Source: Lactobacillus sp.
GTDB lineage: Bacteria > Bacillota > Bacilli > Lactobacillales > Lactobacillaceae
Assembly (NCBI RefSeq): GCF_014803895.1
Contig: NZ_JAAVAU010000002.1
Span: 1 to 40,214, forward strand
DNA: 40,214 nucleotides
Reading direction: 5' to 3'
The notes below the pieces were generated by a model that saw nothing but the letters and a program-made list of their open reading frames with translations, had not been told where the DNA came from and did no database searches. The position numbers were made by a program, and so were the translations under genes. This document shows positions 25,198 through 33,347 of the stretch, piece after piece. Every line of letters starts with the position of its first letter. Position 1 is the first letter of the stretch.

Positions 25198-25674
25198 ATG
25201 GCAAAAGTTGAAAGTTTTACATTAGATCACACCAAAGTTAAGGCACCTTATGTTCGTTTAATTACTGTTGAAACTGGTCCTAAAGGCGACAAGATTAGTA
25301 ATTATGACTTACGCTTAGTCCAACCAAATGAAAATGCTATTCCTACCGCTGGACTCCACACTATTGAACATCTTTTAGCCGGATTGCTTCGTGACCGATT
25401 AGATGGGGTCATTGACTGTTCTCCATTTGGTTGTCGAACTGGATTTCATTTAATTACTTGGGGTGAACACTCAACTACTGAGGTAGCGCAAGCTCTTAAA
25501 TCTTCTCTTGAAGAAATTGCTTATAAAACTCAATGGGAAGATGTACAAGGTACCACTATCGAAAGCTGTGGTAATTATCGCGATCACTCTCTCTTTTCTG
25601 CTAAAGAATGGTCTAAGAAAATTTTAGAGGAAGGTATTTCTGATAAACCTTTTGAAAGACACGTTGTTGAATAA
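25198..25674 (+). CDS. luxS: S-ribosylhomocysteine lyase (AI-2 synthase)
   Basis: Cleaves S-ribosylhomocysteine into homocysteine and DPD, the precursor of autoinducer-2. The 158-residue protein has the metal site H54-x-x-E57-H58 (HTIEH) and C124 (ESCGNYRDH), and the catalytic cysteine C79 in SPFGCRTGF. It starts 19 bp after the methyltransferase stop, with ribosome site GAAAGGA, and there is no terminator between them, so it should share the methionine T-box. The context argues for a sulphur-recycling role at least as much as for signalling. Confidence 0.98.
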   Translation: MAKVESFTLDHTKVKAPYVRLITVETGPKGDKISNYDLRLVQPNENAIPTAGLHTIEHLLAGLLRDRLDGVIDCSPFGCRTGFHLITWGEHSTTEVAQALKSSLEEIAYKTQWEDVQGTTIESCGNYRDHSLFSAKEWSKKILEEGISDKPFERHVVE

Positions 25675-25695
25675 TTTTTAGAAAGAAGAATTCCT

Positions 25696-25839
25696 ATGCC
25701 AGAAAAAACCAGCCATCTCTATTTCCTAACTCGTTTCTCTATTCTTAATAACCTTTATCAGTGGTTATTTTCTGGAGTGAATTCTAACAAAAATGTTCCC
25801 TCTCCCCTTAATAATCTTTATATAAAAAAACATCTTTAA
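25696..25839 (+). CDS. 47-residue ORF at the end of the luxS unit
   Basis: ATG at 25696 with AGAAAGAAG just upstream, 21 bp after the luxS stop and ahead of a terminator, so it would be translated from the luxS transcript. It encodes 47 residues with an aromatic/hydrophobic middle (ILNNLYQWLFSGV) and a basic end (YIKKHL). I know no family. It may be a real small protein or chance coding. Confidence 0.35.
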   Translation: MPEKTSHLYFLTRFSILNNLYQWLFSGVNSNKNVPSPLNNLYIKKHL

Positions 25840-25842
25840 CTA

Positions 25843-25874
25843 AAAAAATATGTCTCTATTAGACATGTTTTTTT
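25843..25874 (+). terminator. Terminator of the metE-like/luxS unit
   Basis: ATGTCT / AGACAT stem with flanking A and T runs and a 5-base loop, just after the short ORF. Confidence 0.8.
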
Positions 25875-25888
25875 ACTGCTAATTATTC

Positions 25889-25902
25889 ATTATTCGAATA
25901 AT
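25889..25902. promoter_or_regulatory. 14-bp palindrome upstream of the Cys-hydrolase
   Basis: Perfect palindrome ATTATTCGAATAAT, about 45 bp upstream of a TATAAT at 25946-25951 that probably serves the hydrolase gene at 25984. Position and symmetry suit an operator; no regulator has been linked to it. Confidence 0.4.
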
Positions 25903-25983
25903 TAATTATAGATATTAAATATTTTTAATTGTTCTGCCTAACCTCTATAATTAATATACCAATGAAAAGAAAGGCAGATTACT

Positions 25984-26979
25984 ATGAAAAAATTAAACTT
26001 AACAACTGAGTGGGACAAAACCTTTCCTAAAAGTAATAAAGTGAACCATCAAAAAGTCACCTTTCATAATCGCTACGGGATTACTCTAGCTGCTGATATG
26101 TACACACCTACGGATATAATTGACAAGATGCCTGCCCTAGCAGTAAGTGGACCATTTGGTGCTGTTAAAGAGCAGGCGTCGGGACTTTATGCTCAAAAAA
26201 TGGCTGAACGTGGTTTTATAACTATTGCTTTTGACCCATCTTATACTGGTGAAAGTGGTGGTCAGCCTCGTTACATGGCGTCACCAGATATTAATACCGA
26301 AGACTTTCAAGCTGCGGTAGACTTTCTTTCTACTCAAGATAACATCGATCCCGAAAAAATTGGTATTATTGGTATTTGTGGCTGGGGTGGCTTAGCCCTT
26401 AATACTGCTGCTTTAGATACTCGAATTAAGGCAACTGTTGTTTCAACAATGTATGATATGTCAAGAATTAATGCCAATGGCTACTTTGACAATGAGGATT
26501 CCGAACAGAATCGTTATAACAAGAAAGTTGCTTTAAATGAGCAAAGAACTAGAGATTATAAGACTGGGGATTACACCCTTGCCGGTGGTGTCGTTGACCC
26601 ACTTCCAGATGATGCACCATTCTTTGTTAAAGATTACTACGACTACTACAAAACTAAACGTGGTTACCATAAGCGTTCATTAAATTCTAACAATGGTTGG
26701 AACGTAATTGGTACCATGTCCTTCCTTAATCAACCTATTTTACAATATAGTAACGAAATTAGAAGTGCCGTTTTAATCATGCATGGTGATCAGGCACACT
26801 CATACTACATGGGTAAAGATGCTTACAAAAATATGATGAAAAATAATCCTAATCCAGAAAACAAGGAATTTTTATCAATTCCAGATGCCGTTCATACTGA
26901 TTTATACGATGGTGGTAAAGACAACGTCATTCCATTTGATAAAATAACTGATTTCCTTAATAAAAATATGAATAATTAA
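25984..26979 (+). CDS. Alpha/beta hydrolase with cysteine nucleophile
   Basis: 331-residue cytoplasmic alpha/beta hydrolase (COG1073-like). The nucleophile elbow is G130-I-C132-G-W-G-G, so the nucleophile is cysteine as in dienelactone hydrolase, not serine. HGDQAHS and VHTDLYD near the C-terminus supply acid and histidine candidates. An N-terminal strand region precedes the core. It has its own promoter and terminator and so is monocistronic. Substrate unknown. Homologues are common in lactobacilli, often near regulators of the MerR/TetR kind seen here. Confidence 0.85.
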   Translation: MKKLNLTTEWDKTFPKSNKVNHQKVTFHNRYGITLAADMYTPTDIIDKMPALAVSGPFGAVKEQASGLYAQKMAERGFITIAFDPSYTGESGGQPRYMASPDINTEDFQAAVDFLSTQDNIDPEKIGIIGICGWGGLALNTAALDTRIKATVVSTMYDMSRINANGYFDNEDSEQNRYNKKVALNEQRTRDYKTGDYTLAGGVVDPLPDDAPFFVKDYYDYYKTKRGYHKRSLNSNNGWNVIGTMSFLNQPILQYSNEIRSAVLIMHGDQAHSYYMGKDAYKNMMKNNPNPENKEFLSIPDAVHTDLYDGGKDNVIPFDKITDFLNKNMNN

Positions 26980-26988
26980 TCAGCAAGA

Positions 26989-27021
26989 AAAAAACATTGA
27001 GGCTAATCTCAATGTTTTTTT
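26989..27021. terminator. Bidirectional terminator
   Basis: AAAAACATTGAG / CTCAATGTTTTT with a 6-base loop and T-run, 10 bp after the hydrolase stop. It can also end the convergent MBL-fold transcript. Confidence 0.88.
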
Positions 27022-27101
27022 GTATAGTAAATTTTTTTCTAGTTCACGCAAACACTTTTTCTACTCAACTCAATCTGTATAATCCGTCACGCTACATACT
27101 T

Positions 27102-27950
27102 CTAAAATGTAATTACATGTGGAGAAACTTCCTCACCATGACATGCAAGAGATTCGACACAATTCTTATTTAAGCTCTCTTTTCTAATCCATTCTAAAGA
27201 TTTCTTTTGAGCAGGTTTATCGGTAGAAATTCCCGAAGTAATCATTTCTTTCCATGACTTTTCACCATATCCACCATCGCCATAATATAAGAAAAACTTC
27301 CCTGTATCTGGATTAGTAATCTTTGTCGCTACTAAACCATCAGTATGGCCAGGAATGTTAATTAATTCAACAGTTTTATCGCCAAATAAATCATATGATC
27401 TTTTAAAAGGTCCTTCATTATCATTCCAGTCGTACAAATCCAAATCTACACCTTCCCACCATTTTTTCTTGAAGCGGAAAGTAGAATGTTTTTGTGCATA
27501 TTCATACTCTGTTCTTGCAACCATGATCTGTTTAGCTGCTTTAAATTGTCTTAGACCATTAGCATGATCACAATCTAAATGCGAAATTACTACATAATCA
27601 ATATCAGAAGGCTTAATACCCATGCGCGCTAATTGTTCACTAGCTGTCATGCCTTTTGGTACCATTCCTTTATTTACACGATAGAGAATATAAGAACCTA
27701 AAGACTCTATTTGAGCTTTTTTATCATATACACCATCAGGACTCATCGACTTATCCCAGCCTGTATCTAAAAGCAATAATCCTTTAGGAGTCTCAACTAA
27801 AAATACCGCTACAGGCAACCAAATTTCTCGTTTAGCACTTTCTAATATACCAGCAGCTTTAAACAAAGAACAATGATCACCACCAAAAGCTAATTCTGGA
27901 GCAATTCTTACTTTTCCTGTATGCAAAACATGAATTTTATATTGAGACAT
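27102..27950 (-). CDS. MBL-fold hydrolase, AHL-lactonase-like
   Basis: 282-residue metallo-beta-lactamase-fold protein. The metal motif is H124-L-D126-C-D128-H129 (SHLDCDHANG), with later ligands in GHTDG, YYGDGG and the CHGEE histidine. The early part (LLLLDTGWD) and length fit the N-acyl homoserine lactonase (AiiA/AttM) group. Lactobacilli do not make AHLs, so the substrate may be another lactone, or the role quorum quenching; this is inference. It is the last gene in a minus-strand run after merR- and tetR-type genes, 82 bp after tetR. Confidence 0.85.
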   Translation of the reverse strand: MSQYKIHVLHTGKVRIAPELAFGGDHCSLFKAAGILESAKREIWLPVAVFLVETPKGLLLLDTGWDKSMSPDGVYDKKAQIESLGSYILYRVNKGMVPKGMTASEQLARMGIKPSDIDYVVISHLDCDHANGLRQFKAAKQIMVARTEYEYAQKHSTFRFKKKWWEGVDLDLYDWNDNEGPFKRSYDLFGDKTVELINIPGHTDGLVATKITNPDTGKFFLYYGDGGYGEKSWKEMITSGISTDKPAQKKSLEWIRKESLNKNCVESLACHGEEVSPHVITF

Positions 27951-28032
27951 TTGTAATACCTGCTTTCTTAATTTGATAGATTTATTCTAAATGAGCAGAT
28001 ATTAAAAAACAGAACATAATTTAAGAATGTGT

Positions 28033-28551
28033 CTAATTTTCTAAAATTTTTAGTGCTTTGACCACAATTTCTTGAATTTGTTGTTGACTAAATTGTTCAG
28101 AATTAAGTAGATAGTAATCAAATGCAGCAATTACTTCTGAAGCCACCATTTCATAAATCAATTCCTTCTGTGGCAAACCACGTCTACGTAAATTATCTTT
28201 AATGGCGTTTTTCCATTTTTCAATAAATCTCGCATTAGGATTATATTTTGTTAAAACTAAAATTTCATTCTTATGTTCACTAACAAAATCAACTACGTCA
28301 GTAAAATACGCAAAATCTGCTGGTTTATTTCGATGACTATCCGTAATTTTTTTATCCTTTGTACTTAGCTGCTCAACCAAATTATTTTCAATTTCTTCTA
28401 AAACTTCATCAATATTATTGTAGTAAGTATAAAATGTACTTCTACCAATCTGAGCTTGTTGGCACAACTTTTTAACAGAAATTTGTGTAAGATTTTCTTT
28501 AATTAGTAATTCAATTAGCGCTTTTTTTAACGATCCTTGTGCTTTTGTCAT
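28033..28551 (-). CDS. TetR-family regulator
   Basis: 172 residues. The N-terminal helix-turn-helix (about 7-50) contains ISVKKLCQQAQIGRSTFYTYY, with the canonical tyrosine-rich ending. The C-terminal ligand domain is all-helical and not recognisable further. It lies between the MerR gene and the MBL gene on the same strand, and probably regulates its own unit or the MBL gene. Confidence 0.88.
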   Translation of the reverse strand: MTKAQGSLKKALIELLIKENLTQISVKKLCQQAQIGRSTFYTYYNNIDEVLEEIENNLVEQLSTKDKKITDSHRNKPADFAYFTDVVDFVSEHKNEILVLTKYNPNARFIEKWKNAIKDNLRRRGLPQKELIYEMVASEVIAAFDYYLLNSEQFSQQQIQEIVVKALKILEN

Positions 28552-28606
28552 ATTTTTATTCTCAAATATTTAAACAGATTTTAAAGTAAACAATAAACTC
28601 AATTGT

Positions 28607-29032
28607 TTACTTTTCATATTGCACACGATAGATTTTTTCCATTTTTTCACAATGAAGCGGATCATTTTTAGAAACAAACTTATCTATATTTTGATAGTAC
28701 CAAATTTTATAATCAGCCCACCACATTTCTTCCTGAAGTTCTGTCATTCTTCTACTTAGAATTTCTTTTTGTTGCTTAAATAATTTTATACGTGCTTCCT
28801 CATTATTATCAGTTTGAAAAATTTTCATGTATGATTTTATTTTTTTAATACTCATTCCCGCTTTTTTTAGACAATCAATCGATTTAATAAGTTCAATATC
28901 TTGATCATTATAAATACGTTGTCCTAATTTATCTCTTTTAATATTTATAATTAAACCCTCTTTTTCGTAATAACGAAGTGTATAAGGGCTAAGATTTGTT
29001 CTTTGACTACATTCTTTAATTGAATAATTCAT
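28607..29032 (-). CDS. MerR-family regulator
   Basis: 141 residues from the ATG at 29032 (start MNYSIKECSQ); an upstream in-frame start would run through the promoter of the divergent gene and is rejected. An N-terminal winged helix (YSIKECSQRTNLSPYTLRYYEKEGL) is followed by a coiled-coil dimer helix (about 75-115). There is no metal-binding cysteine cluster at the C-terminus, so it belongs with the organic/stress-sensing members. It is divergent from the SDR gene, whose promoter has the MerR signature. Confidence 0.9.
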   Translation of the reverse strand: MNYSIKECSQRTNLSPYTLRYYEKEGLIINIKRDKLGQRIYNDQDIELIKSIDCLKKAGMSIKKIKSYMKIFQTDNNEEARIKLFKQQKEILSRRMTELQEEMWWADYKIWYYQNIDKFVSKNDPLHCEKMEKIYRVQYEK

Positions 29033-29052
29033 AAAAAATTTCTCTTTTCTGC

Positions 29053-29083
29053 TTGTCTTAGAGCTTACCCTAAGGGTTAAGAT
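29053..29083 (+). promoter_or_regulatory. MerR-type promoter of the SDR gene
   Basis: -35 TTGTCT (29053-29058) and -10 TAAGAT (29078-29083) are separated by 19 bp, the stretched spacing that MerR activators correct by DNA distortion. The dyad CTTAGAG/CCCTAAG (29057-29074) fills the spacer. It is oriented towards the SDR and lies next to the divergent MerR gene. Confidence 0.8.
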
Positions 29084-29122
29084 AATAATTGTCAATATTA
29101 ATAAAAAGAAAGAAGAAAATAA

Positions 29123-29845
29123 ATGAAAAATTTAGTTGTAATCACTGGTGCTAGTTCAGGATTTGGAAAAGCTATGGCTAAAGAATTTAGTAAAGCTGGT
29201 TATCCATTATTATTAATTGCTCGTCGAGTTGAATTATTAGAACAGATGGACTTACCTAATACAATATGTAAAAAAGTTGATGTTCGTGATAAAGAAGCTT
29301 TTCAACAAGCTATTGATGAAGCAACTAAACAATATGGCGCAGCCGATTTATTGATTAATAACGCTGGTATTATGCTTTTAGGAAATATTGAAACTCAAAA
29401 TAGCCAAGAATGGCAAGATATGCTTGATATTAATGTTATGGGGACACTTAATGGAATGCAAGCAGTAATAAATGAAATGAAAAAACGCCAACATGGAACC
29501 ATTGTTAACTTTTCTTCATTAGCTGGAGTCAAAACATTTGTAAATCACGCTGTATATTGTGCCACAAAATTTGGTATAGAAGGTTTATCAGAAACAGCTC
29601 GTGAAGAACTAGCACCTTACAATGTCAGAGTAATGCGTATTGCCCCAGGTGCTGTTAATACTGAATTATTAAGTCATACTACTGACTCTAAAATTAAAAA
29701 GAATTATAATGCGTGGCTAGAAGAAACTGGGGTAGGTAGCATTACTCCAGAAGATATTGCAAGAACAGTTCGTTTTGCTTATGAAATGCCACAAAGTGTA
29801 AATTTAAGAGAAATCCAAATTTCTGATACACGCCAAGATTCTTAA
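29123..29845 (+). CDS. Short-chain dehydrogenase/reductase
   Basis: 240-residue classical SDR: NAD(P)-binding TGASSGFG (8-15), NNAG motif (about 84), catalytic serine in NFSSLAG and YxxxK (YCATK). The arginines in LLIARR after the second strand suggest NADPH preference. It is one of the YdfG-like SDRs that reduce hydroxy acids or aldehydes, but the substrate is not readable. It is predicted to be the activation target of the divergent MerR regulator. Confidence 0.92.
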   Translation: MKNLVVITGASSGFGKAMAKEFSKAGYPLLLIARRVELLEQMDLPNTICKKVDVRDKEAFQQAIDEATKQYGAADLLINNAGIMLLGNIETQNSQEWQDMLDINVMGTLNGMQAVINEMKKRQHGTIVNFSSLAGVKTFVNHAVYCATKFGIEGLSETAREELAPYNVRVMRIAPGAVNTELLSHTTDSKIKKNYNAWLEETGVGSITPEDIARTVRFAYEMPQSVNLREIQISDTRQDS

Positions 29846-29849
29846 AAAT

Positions 29850-29893
29850 AAAAGCACGATAAAATTCATTAAGAAAATTATCGTGCTTTTATA
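29850..29893. terminator. Terminator after the SDR gene
   Basis: AAAGCACGATAA / TTATCGTGCTTT stem (from 29851 to 29890) with a 16-base loop. It works in both directions, so it may also end the murC transcript. Confidence 0.85.
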
Positions 29894-29907
29894 TCTTTAA
29901 AGGTTAT

Positions 29908-30031
29908 TTAAACTTCCACAAACTTCATTGCTGTTCCATAAACAATCATTATTTTTAAGTACTGCTCCAAAATTAGAAATTTCACCCACAATTTAATATT
30001 CTTTTCCTAGAACATTCTCAGTTATTGTCAC
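29908..30031 (-). pseudogene. Relic of a UPF0145 (YbjQ-like) gene
   Basis: Downstream of murC on the same strand. A GTG at 30031 with GGAG ahead begins MTITENVLGKEY, then a stop, then IVGEISNFGAVLKNN. This resembles the UPF0145 start (TTTENIPGKEY..IVGEV.G). A C-terminal-like VYGTAMKFVEV ends at 29908 in another frame, resembling the family end (SGTAV.VE). Most of the middle (about 60 residues) is deleted. Confidence 0.6.
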
Positions 30032-30041
30032 TAAAGCTCCT

Positions 30042-31358
30042 CTATTTCACAAGGAATTCCTCATAAGCATCTTCATATTTAGGAATATCGCCTGCGCCCA
30101 TAAAGACTACACATGCATTTTCGTGACGAGTTAAATCACTAATATTATCTAAATCAATCACTTCAGAACCTGGAATATTTGCAGTTAAATCTTCACTAGA
30201 AATATCCCCACTTGCTTCACGCGCTGAAGCATAAATTGGAGTTATATAAGCTTTATCTACATCACGTAAAATTTCTTCAAAATCTTTTTGATATTTCTTA
30301 GTTCTTGAGAAAGTATGTGGTTGGAAGACTACAACTAATTCCTTATCTGGGAACTTTTGACGAGCAGCTTGGATAGTTGCACGCATTTCAGTTGGGTGAT
30401 GAGCATAATCATCGATCACGGCAATATCACCAAAGTCTTTTTCAGAAAATCTTCTCTTAGCCCCTTTGAAAGTGAGCATCCCTTCCTTGATATCTTCCAT
30501 TGGCACATTTTCAGTATAAGCAACAGCAATTACAGCAGTCGCATTCAAGATGCTGTGGTCGCCAAACAAATGAATCTCAAAACGACCCAAATCTTTACCA
30601 TGTGCCAAAACATTGAACTTAGAACCTGCAGTAGTCTTTTCAATATTAACAGCTTGGAAGTCATCAGTATCCTTGAAACCATAAGTATACTTAGGAATAT
30701 CAGTCTTCAAAGATTGTAATCTTTGATCATCACCCCAAACAAAGAGTGCCTTTTTAGTTTGTTCAGCAGCAGTTTGAAAGGCAGAAGTATAATCAGCTTG
30801 ATCTTTGAAATAATCTGGGTGGTCAAAGTCAATGTTAGTCATAATTTGGTAATCTGGGTGATATGCCAAGAAGTGACGACGATATTCATCAGCTTCATAA
30901 ACAAAGAAGCGAGAATCTGCTACACCCTTACCACGACCATCACCGATCAAGTAAGAAGTAGGTTCTACTTCACCCAATACATGTGCTAAAAGACTAGTAG
31001 TTGATGTCTTACCATGCGTACCAGAAACACCAATTGAAGTATGTGCTTGAACAATTTCTTCAACAGTATCTGGGTAGGATTGCCACTTCACATTCTTATC
31101 CAGACAAGCAGCAACTTCAGGGTTATCTTCCTTAAAAGCATTACCCTTAACAATTACTTGACCTTCGCCTTTAATATTTTCTGGATCAAAATTCTTTACT
31201 TCAATACCAGCTTCTTCCAAAGGAACTTGAGTAAACGTGTACTTTTCAATATCTGAACCAGCGACATTGTAGCCCAAATCATGTAAAAGTAATGCTAAAG
31301 ATGCCATACCGGTACCCTTAATACCAATAAACCAAATTTGTTTTGTCTTATCTAACAT
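30042..31358 (-). CDS. murC: UDP-N-acetylmuramate-L-alanine ligase
   Basis: Adds L-alanine to UDP-MurNAc, the first amino-acid step of peptidoglycan precursor synthesis. The 438-residue protein has the N-terminal Rossmann motif GIKGTGMAS, the ATP-binding SGTHGKTSTTS (about 113), a central Mur ligase domain with NIDFDHPDYF, and the C-terminal DDYAHHPTE motif. It follows ytpR after a terminator and is probably transcribed alone. Confidence 0.98.
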   Translation of the reverse strand: MLDKTKQIWFIGIKGTGMASLALLLHDLGYNVAGSDIEKYTFTQVPLEEAGIEVKNFDPENIKGEGQVIVKGNAFKEDNPEVAACLDKNVKWQSYPDTVEEIVQAHTSIGVSGTHGKTSTTSLLAHVLGEVEPTSYLIGDGRGKGVADSRFFVYEADEYRRHFLAYHPDYQIMTNIDFDHPDYFKDQADYTSAFQTAAEQTKKALFVWGDDQRLQSLKTDIPKYTYGFKDTDDFQAVNIEKTTAGSKFNVLAHGKDLGRFEIHLFGDHSILNATAVIAVAYTENVPMEDIKEGMLTFKGAKRRFSEKDFGDIAVIDDYAHHPTEMRATIQAARQKFPDKELVVVFQPHTFSRTKKYQKDFEEILRDVDKAYITPIYASAREASGDISSEDLTANIPGSEVIDLDNISDLTRHENACVVFMGAGDIPKYEDAYEEFLVK

Positions 31359-31464
31359 TTAAGTCGTCTCCATAAATTTTATGTCAAAATTATACGTCTT
31401 TAATTTTAACATTTTTACCAGAATATTGATTAAATCTAGCCAAAAAAGATATTAATTTCTTCTA

Positions 31465-31503
31465 CAAAAAAATCCTATCCTCATAAAGAAGATAGGATCT
31501 TTT
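31465..31503 (-). terminator. Terminator after ytpR
   Basis: ATCCTATC (31472-31479) / GATAGGAT (31491-31498) stem with flanking A and T runs, next to the ytpR stop codon. Confidence 0.85.
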
Positions 31504-31506
31504 ATA

Positions 31507-32154
31507 CTAGTCTAAAGTAATTTCACCACTAGCCAGTAATTCATCACATTTAGTTGGTTCAAATTCATCGCCAGCCTTGAAGCTATCTGGAACTACCATA
31601 ATACCACGCTTTTGTGGAGCATGTGGTAAACCAAGTTCACGAGCTGAACAAATCATACCATATGAATCTACACCACGTAATTCACCTGGCCAGATTTGTT
31701 GACCATTTGGCATCAAAGTACCTGGAAGAGCTACAACAACCTTTTGGCCTTGAGCAATGTTAGGTGCACCACAAACTATTTGATGCTTGTCACCACCAAC
31801 ATCAACAGTAGTTACGTGTAAGTGATCAGAATCAGGATGAGGTTCACAAGTTTCGACATAACCATAAACTAAAGTTGGCTTGCCAATTTCTAAGTTAGCT
31901 TCAAAACCAGCTTCAGAAATTTTCTTGTTTAAAGTATCAACCAATTCTTGAGTTGGGTGAACTTCACCATTAGGCAACTTATCATAATCTAAAAAGTCAC
32001 TAACTTTAAAAAAGTTATAACCAATAACCTTACCATCTTCATCCTTAACAACCGTAACGTTATCACTTTCTTCAAATTGACTACGTCCCTTATCTTGGTC
32101 AGTAATAACAATTAATGTATCTGGATAACTAGTTTTATTAGTAGAAACAATCAT
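31507..32154 (-). CDS. ytpR: YtpR-type tRNA-binding-domain protein
   Basis: 215 residues. The C-terminal half is an EMAP-II/Trbp111-type OB fold (about 90-205: VYGYVETCEPHPDSDHLHV, QIVCGAPNI, SYGMICSAREL) as found at the PheRS beta N-terminus. The N-terminal half is the DUF4479 part seen in YtpR. A stand-alone protein that probably binds tRNA or other nucleic acid; exact role unknown. It follows the thioredoxin gene by 26 bp, the usual Firmicute pairing. Confidence 0.93.
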   Translation of the reverse strand: MIVSTNKTSYPDTLIVITDQDKGRSQFEESDNVTVVKDEDGKVIGYNFFKVSDFLDYDKLPNGEVHPTQELVDTLNKKISEAGFEANLEIGKPTLVYGYVETCEPHPDSDHLHVTTVDVGGDKHQIVCGAPNIAQGQKVVVALPGTLMPNGQQIWPGELRGVDSYGMICSARELGLPHAPQKRGIMVVPDSFKAGDEFEPTKCDELLASGEITLD

Positions 32155-32180
32155 TCTAGTAAATTTTTCCTTTCTTAGAC

Positions 32181-32501
32181 TTACTTAAGAGAATTGAGGA
32201 AGTTTTCTACTTCTTCTTTTGTCTTTCTGTCCTTATTTACTAGTCTACCAATTTCTTTGCCATCTTGGTAGACAACAAAGCTAGGAATTCCAAAGATATT
32301 TAATTCTTTTGCGATATCAATTGAGCCATCACGGTCAATTTTATAGAATTTTGTATCAGAGAAATCTTTTTCAATTTCTGGTAAAAATGGATCTAGGAAA
32401 CGGCAATCTGGGCACCAATTTGCACTAAAAAGTAATACTACACGACCATGAGCGGTAATTTCATCAAGTTTTTCTTTAGTTAATTCTTTGATTTCTTCCA
32501 T
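32181..32501 (-). CDS. Thioredoxin-like protein (YtpP type)
   Basis: 106 residues with active site WCPDC (about 29-33) in place of the classic WCGPC, and the cis-proline motif GIPSF. The fold is full length. It is a cytoplasmic thiol-disulphide exchange protein, in an operon with ytpR. The WCPDC site marks it as a paralogue of the main thioredoxin. Confidence 0.93.
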   Translation of the reverse strand: MEEIKELTKEKLDEITAHGRVVLLFSANWCPDCRFLDPFLPEIEKDFSDTKFYKIDRDGSIDIAKELNIFGIPSFVVYQDGKEIGRLVNKDRKTKEEVENFLNSLK

Positions 32502-32643
32502 AATAATGCATCTCTCTTTCTTACTTTTTATAAGTTACATATATTGTACTCATATTCCACAAAAATTTCCAGCAAATTATTCATATTATTACACACGAGC
32601 AAAAACTTAGTAATTCATTTCCGATATGTTCATAATTTCTATA

Positions 32644-32672
32644 AAAAAAGATTAAGCTAAAAAGCCTAATCT
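32644..32672 (-). terminator. Terminator after trmB
   Basis: On the minus strand AGATTAgGCT / AGCtTAATCT with a 4-base T loop, followed by a T7 run. It lies 8 bp past the trmB stop and ends the ecsA-ecsB-trmB unit. Confidence 0.88.
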
Positions 32673-32679
32673 CTTAACC

Positions 32680-33333
32680 TTATTCAAAATGTGCGTGCAA
32701 GCAATAGATTGGATTGCCCTTTGCTACAAATTTATGTTCATATTCAGTTTCAACATTACGTTCTGCGATTTCATCTTCATCATGGTGTAAATCAACACTA
32801 ACATGATCAAACTTCATTCCATAATTATTTAAACTGACTAAGCTATATTCAAATAAACCTCGATTATCTGTCTTAAATTCTAGATGACCTTCAGGCTTAA
32901 GTACTTCTTTATACTTATCCAAAAAACTCTTATAAGTCAAACGACGTTTTTCATGGCGAGTTTTAGGCCAAGGATCAGAGAAGTTGAGATAAAGAGTATC
33001 GACACTATCTTTAGGTAAATATATAGCAATATTAGCAGCATCTGCACACATTATTTGTAAATTATCAATACCTTCATTAAGCTTAGTTCTTAATATCATC
33101 CCTGCTGCGGTAGTTTGCAATTCAACCGCAATAAAATTCATTTCAGGATGTTGTTTAGCCAAAGTAGTAATAAATTGGCCTTTACCTGATCCAATTTCAA
33201 TTGCTAGAGGTTTAGAAAAATCTTCAAATCTCTCTTCCCAATTAATTTTTACTTCTGGGGCAGGTTCATTTAAGATTGCTTCAGGGTGCTCTTTAACCAA
33301 CTTTTGTGCCCAAGTTTTATTACGTAATCTCAT
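32680..33333 (-). CDS. trmB: tRNA (guanine-46-N7)-methyltransferase
   Basis: Makes m7G46 in the tRNA variable loop. 217 residues with SAM motif IEIGSGKGQF (about 45-54), the signature SDPWPKTRHEKRR, EFKTDN and the C-terminal TEYEHKF. It is 14 bp after ecsB and likely in its operon. Confidence 0.97.
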   Translation of the reverse strand: MRLRNKTWAQKLVKEHPEAILNEPAPEVKINWEERFEDFSKPLAIEIGSGKGQFITTLAKQHPEMNFIAVELQTTAAGMILRTKLNEGIDNLQIMCADAANIAIYLPKDSVDTLYLNFSDPWPKTRHEKRRLTYKSFLDKYKEVLKPEGHLEFKTDNRGLFEYSLVSLNNYGMKFDHVSVDLHHDEDEIAERNVETEYEHKFVAKGNPIYCLHAHFE

Positions 33334-33347
33334 AAAAAACTCCTAAA

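Noticed and set aside
27102..27950. Calling the MBL protein a proven quorum-quenching lactonase
   Set aside because: The fold and metal motif fit, but many substrates are possible and the organism makes no AHL; only the general family is supported.
29033..29095. N-terminal extension of the MerR regulator
   Set aside because: It would extend through the MerR operator and the promoter of the divergent gene; the ATG at 29032 begins at the conserved winged helix.
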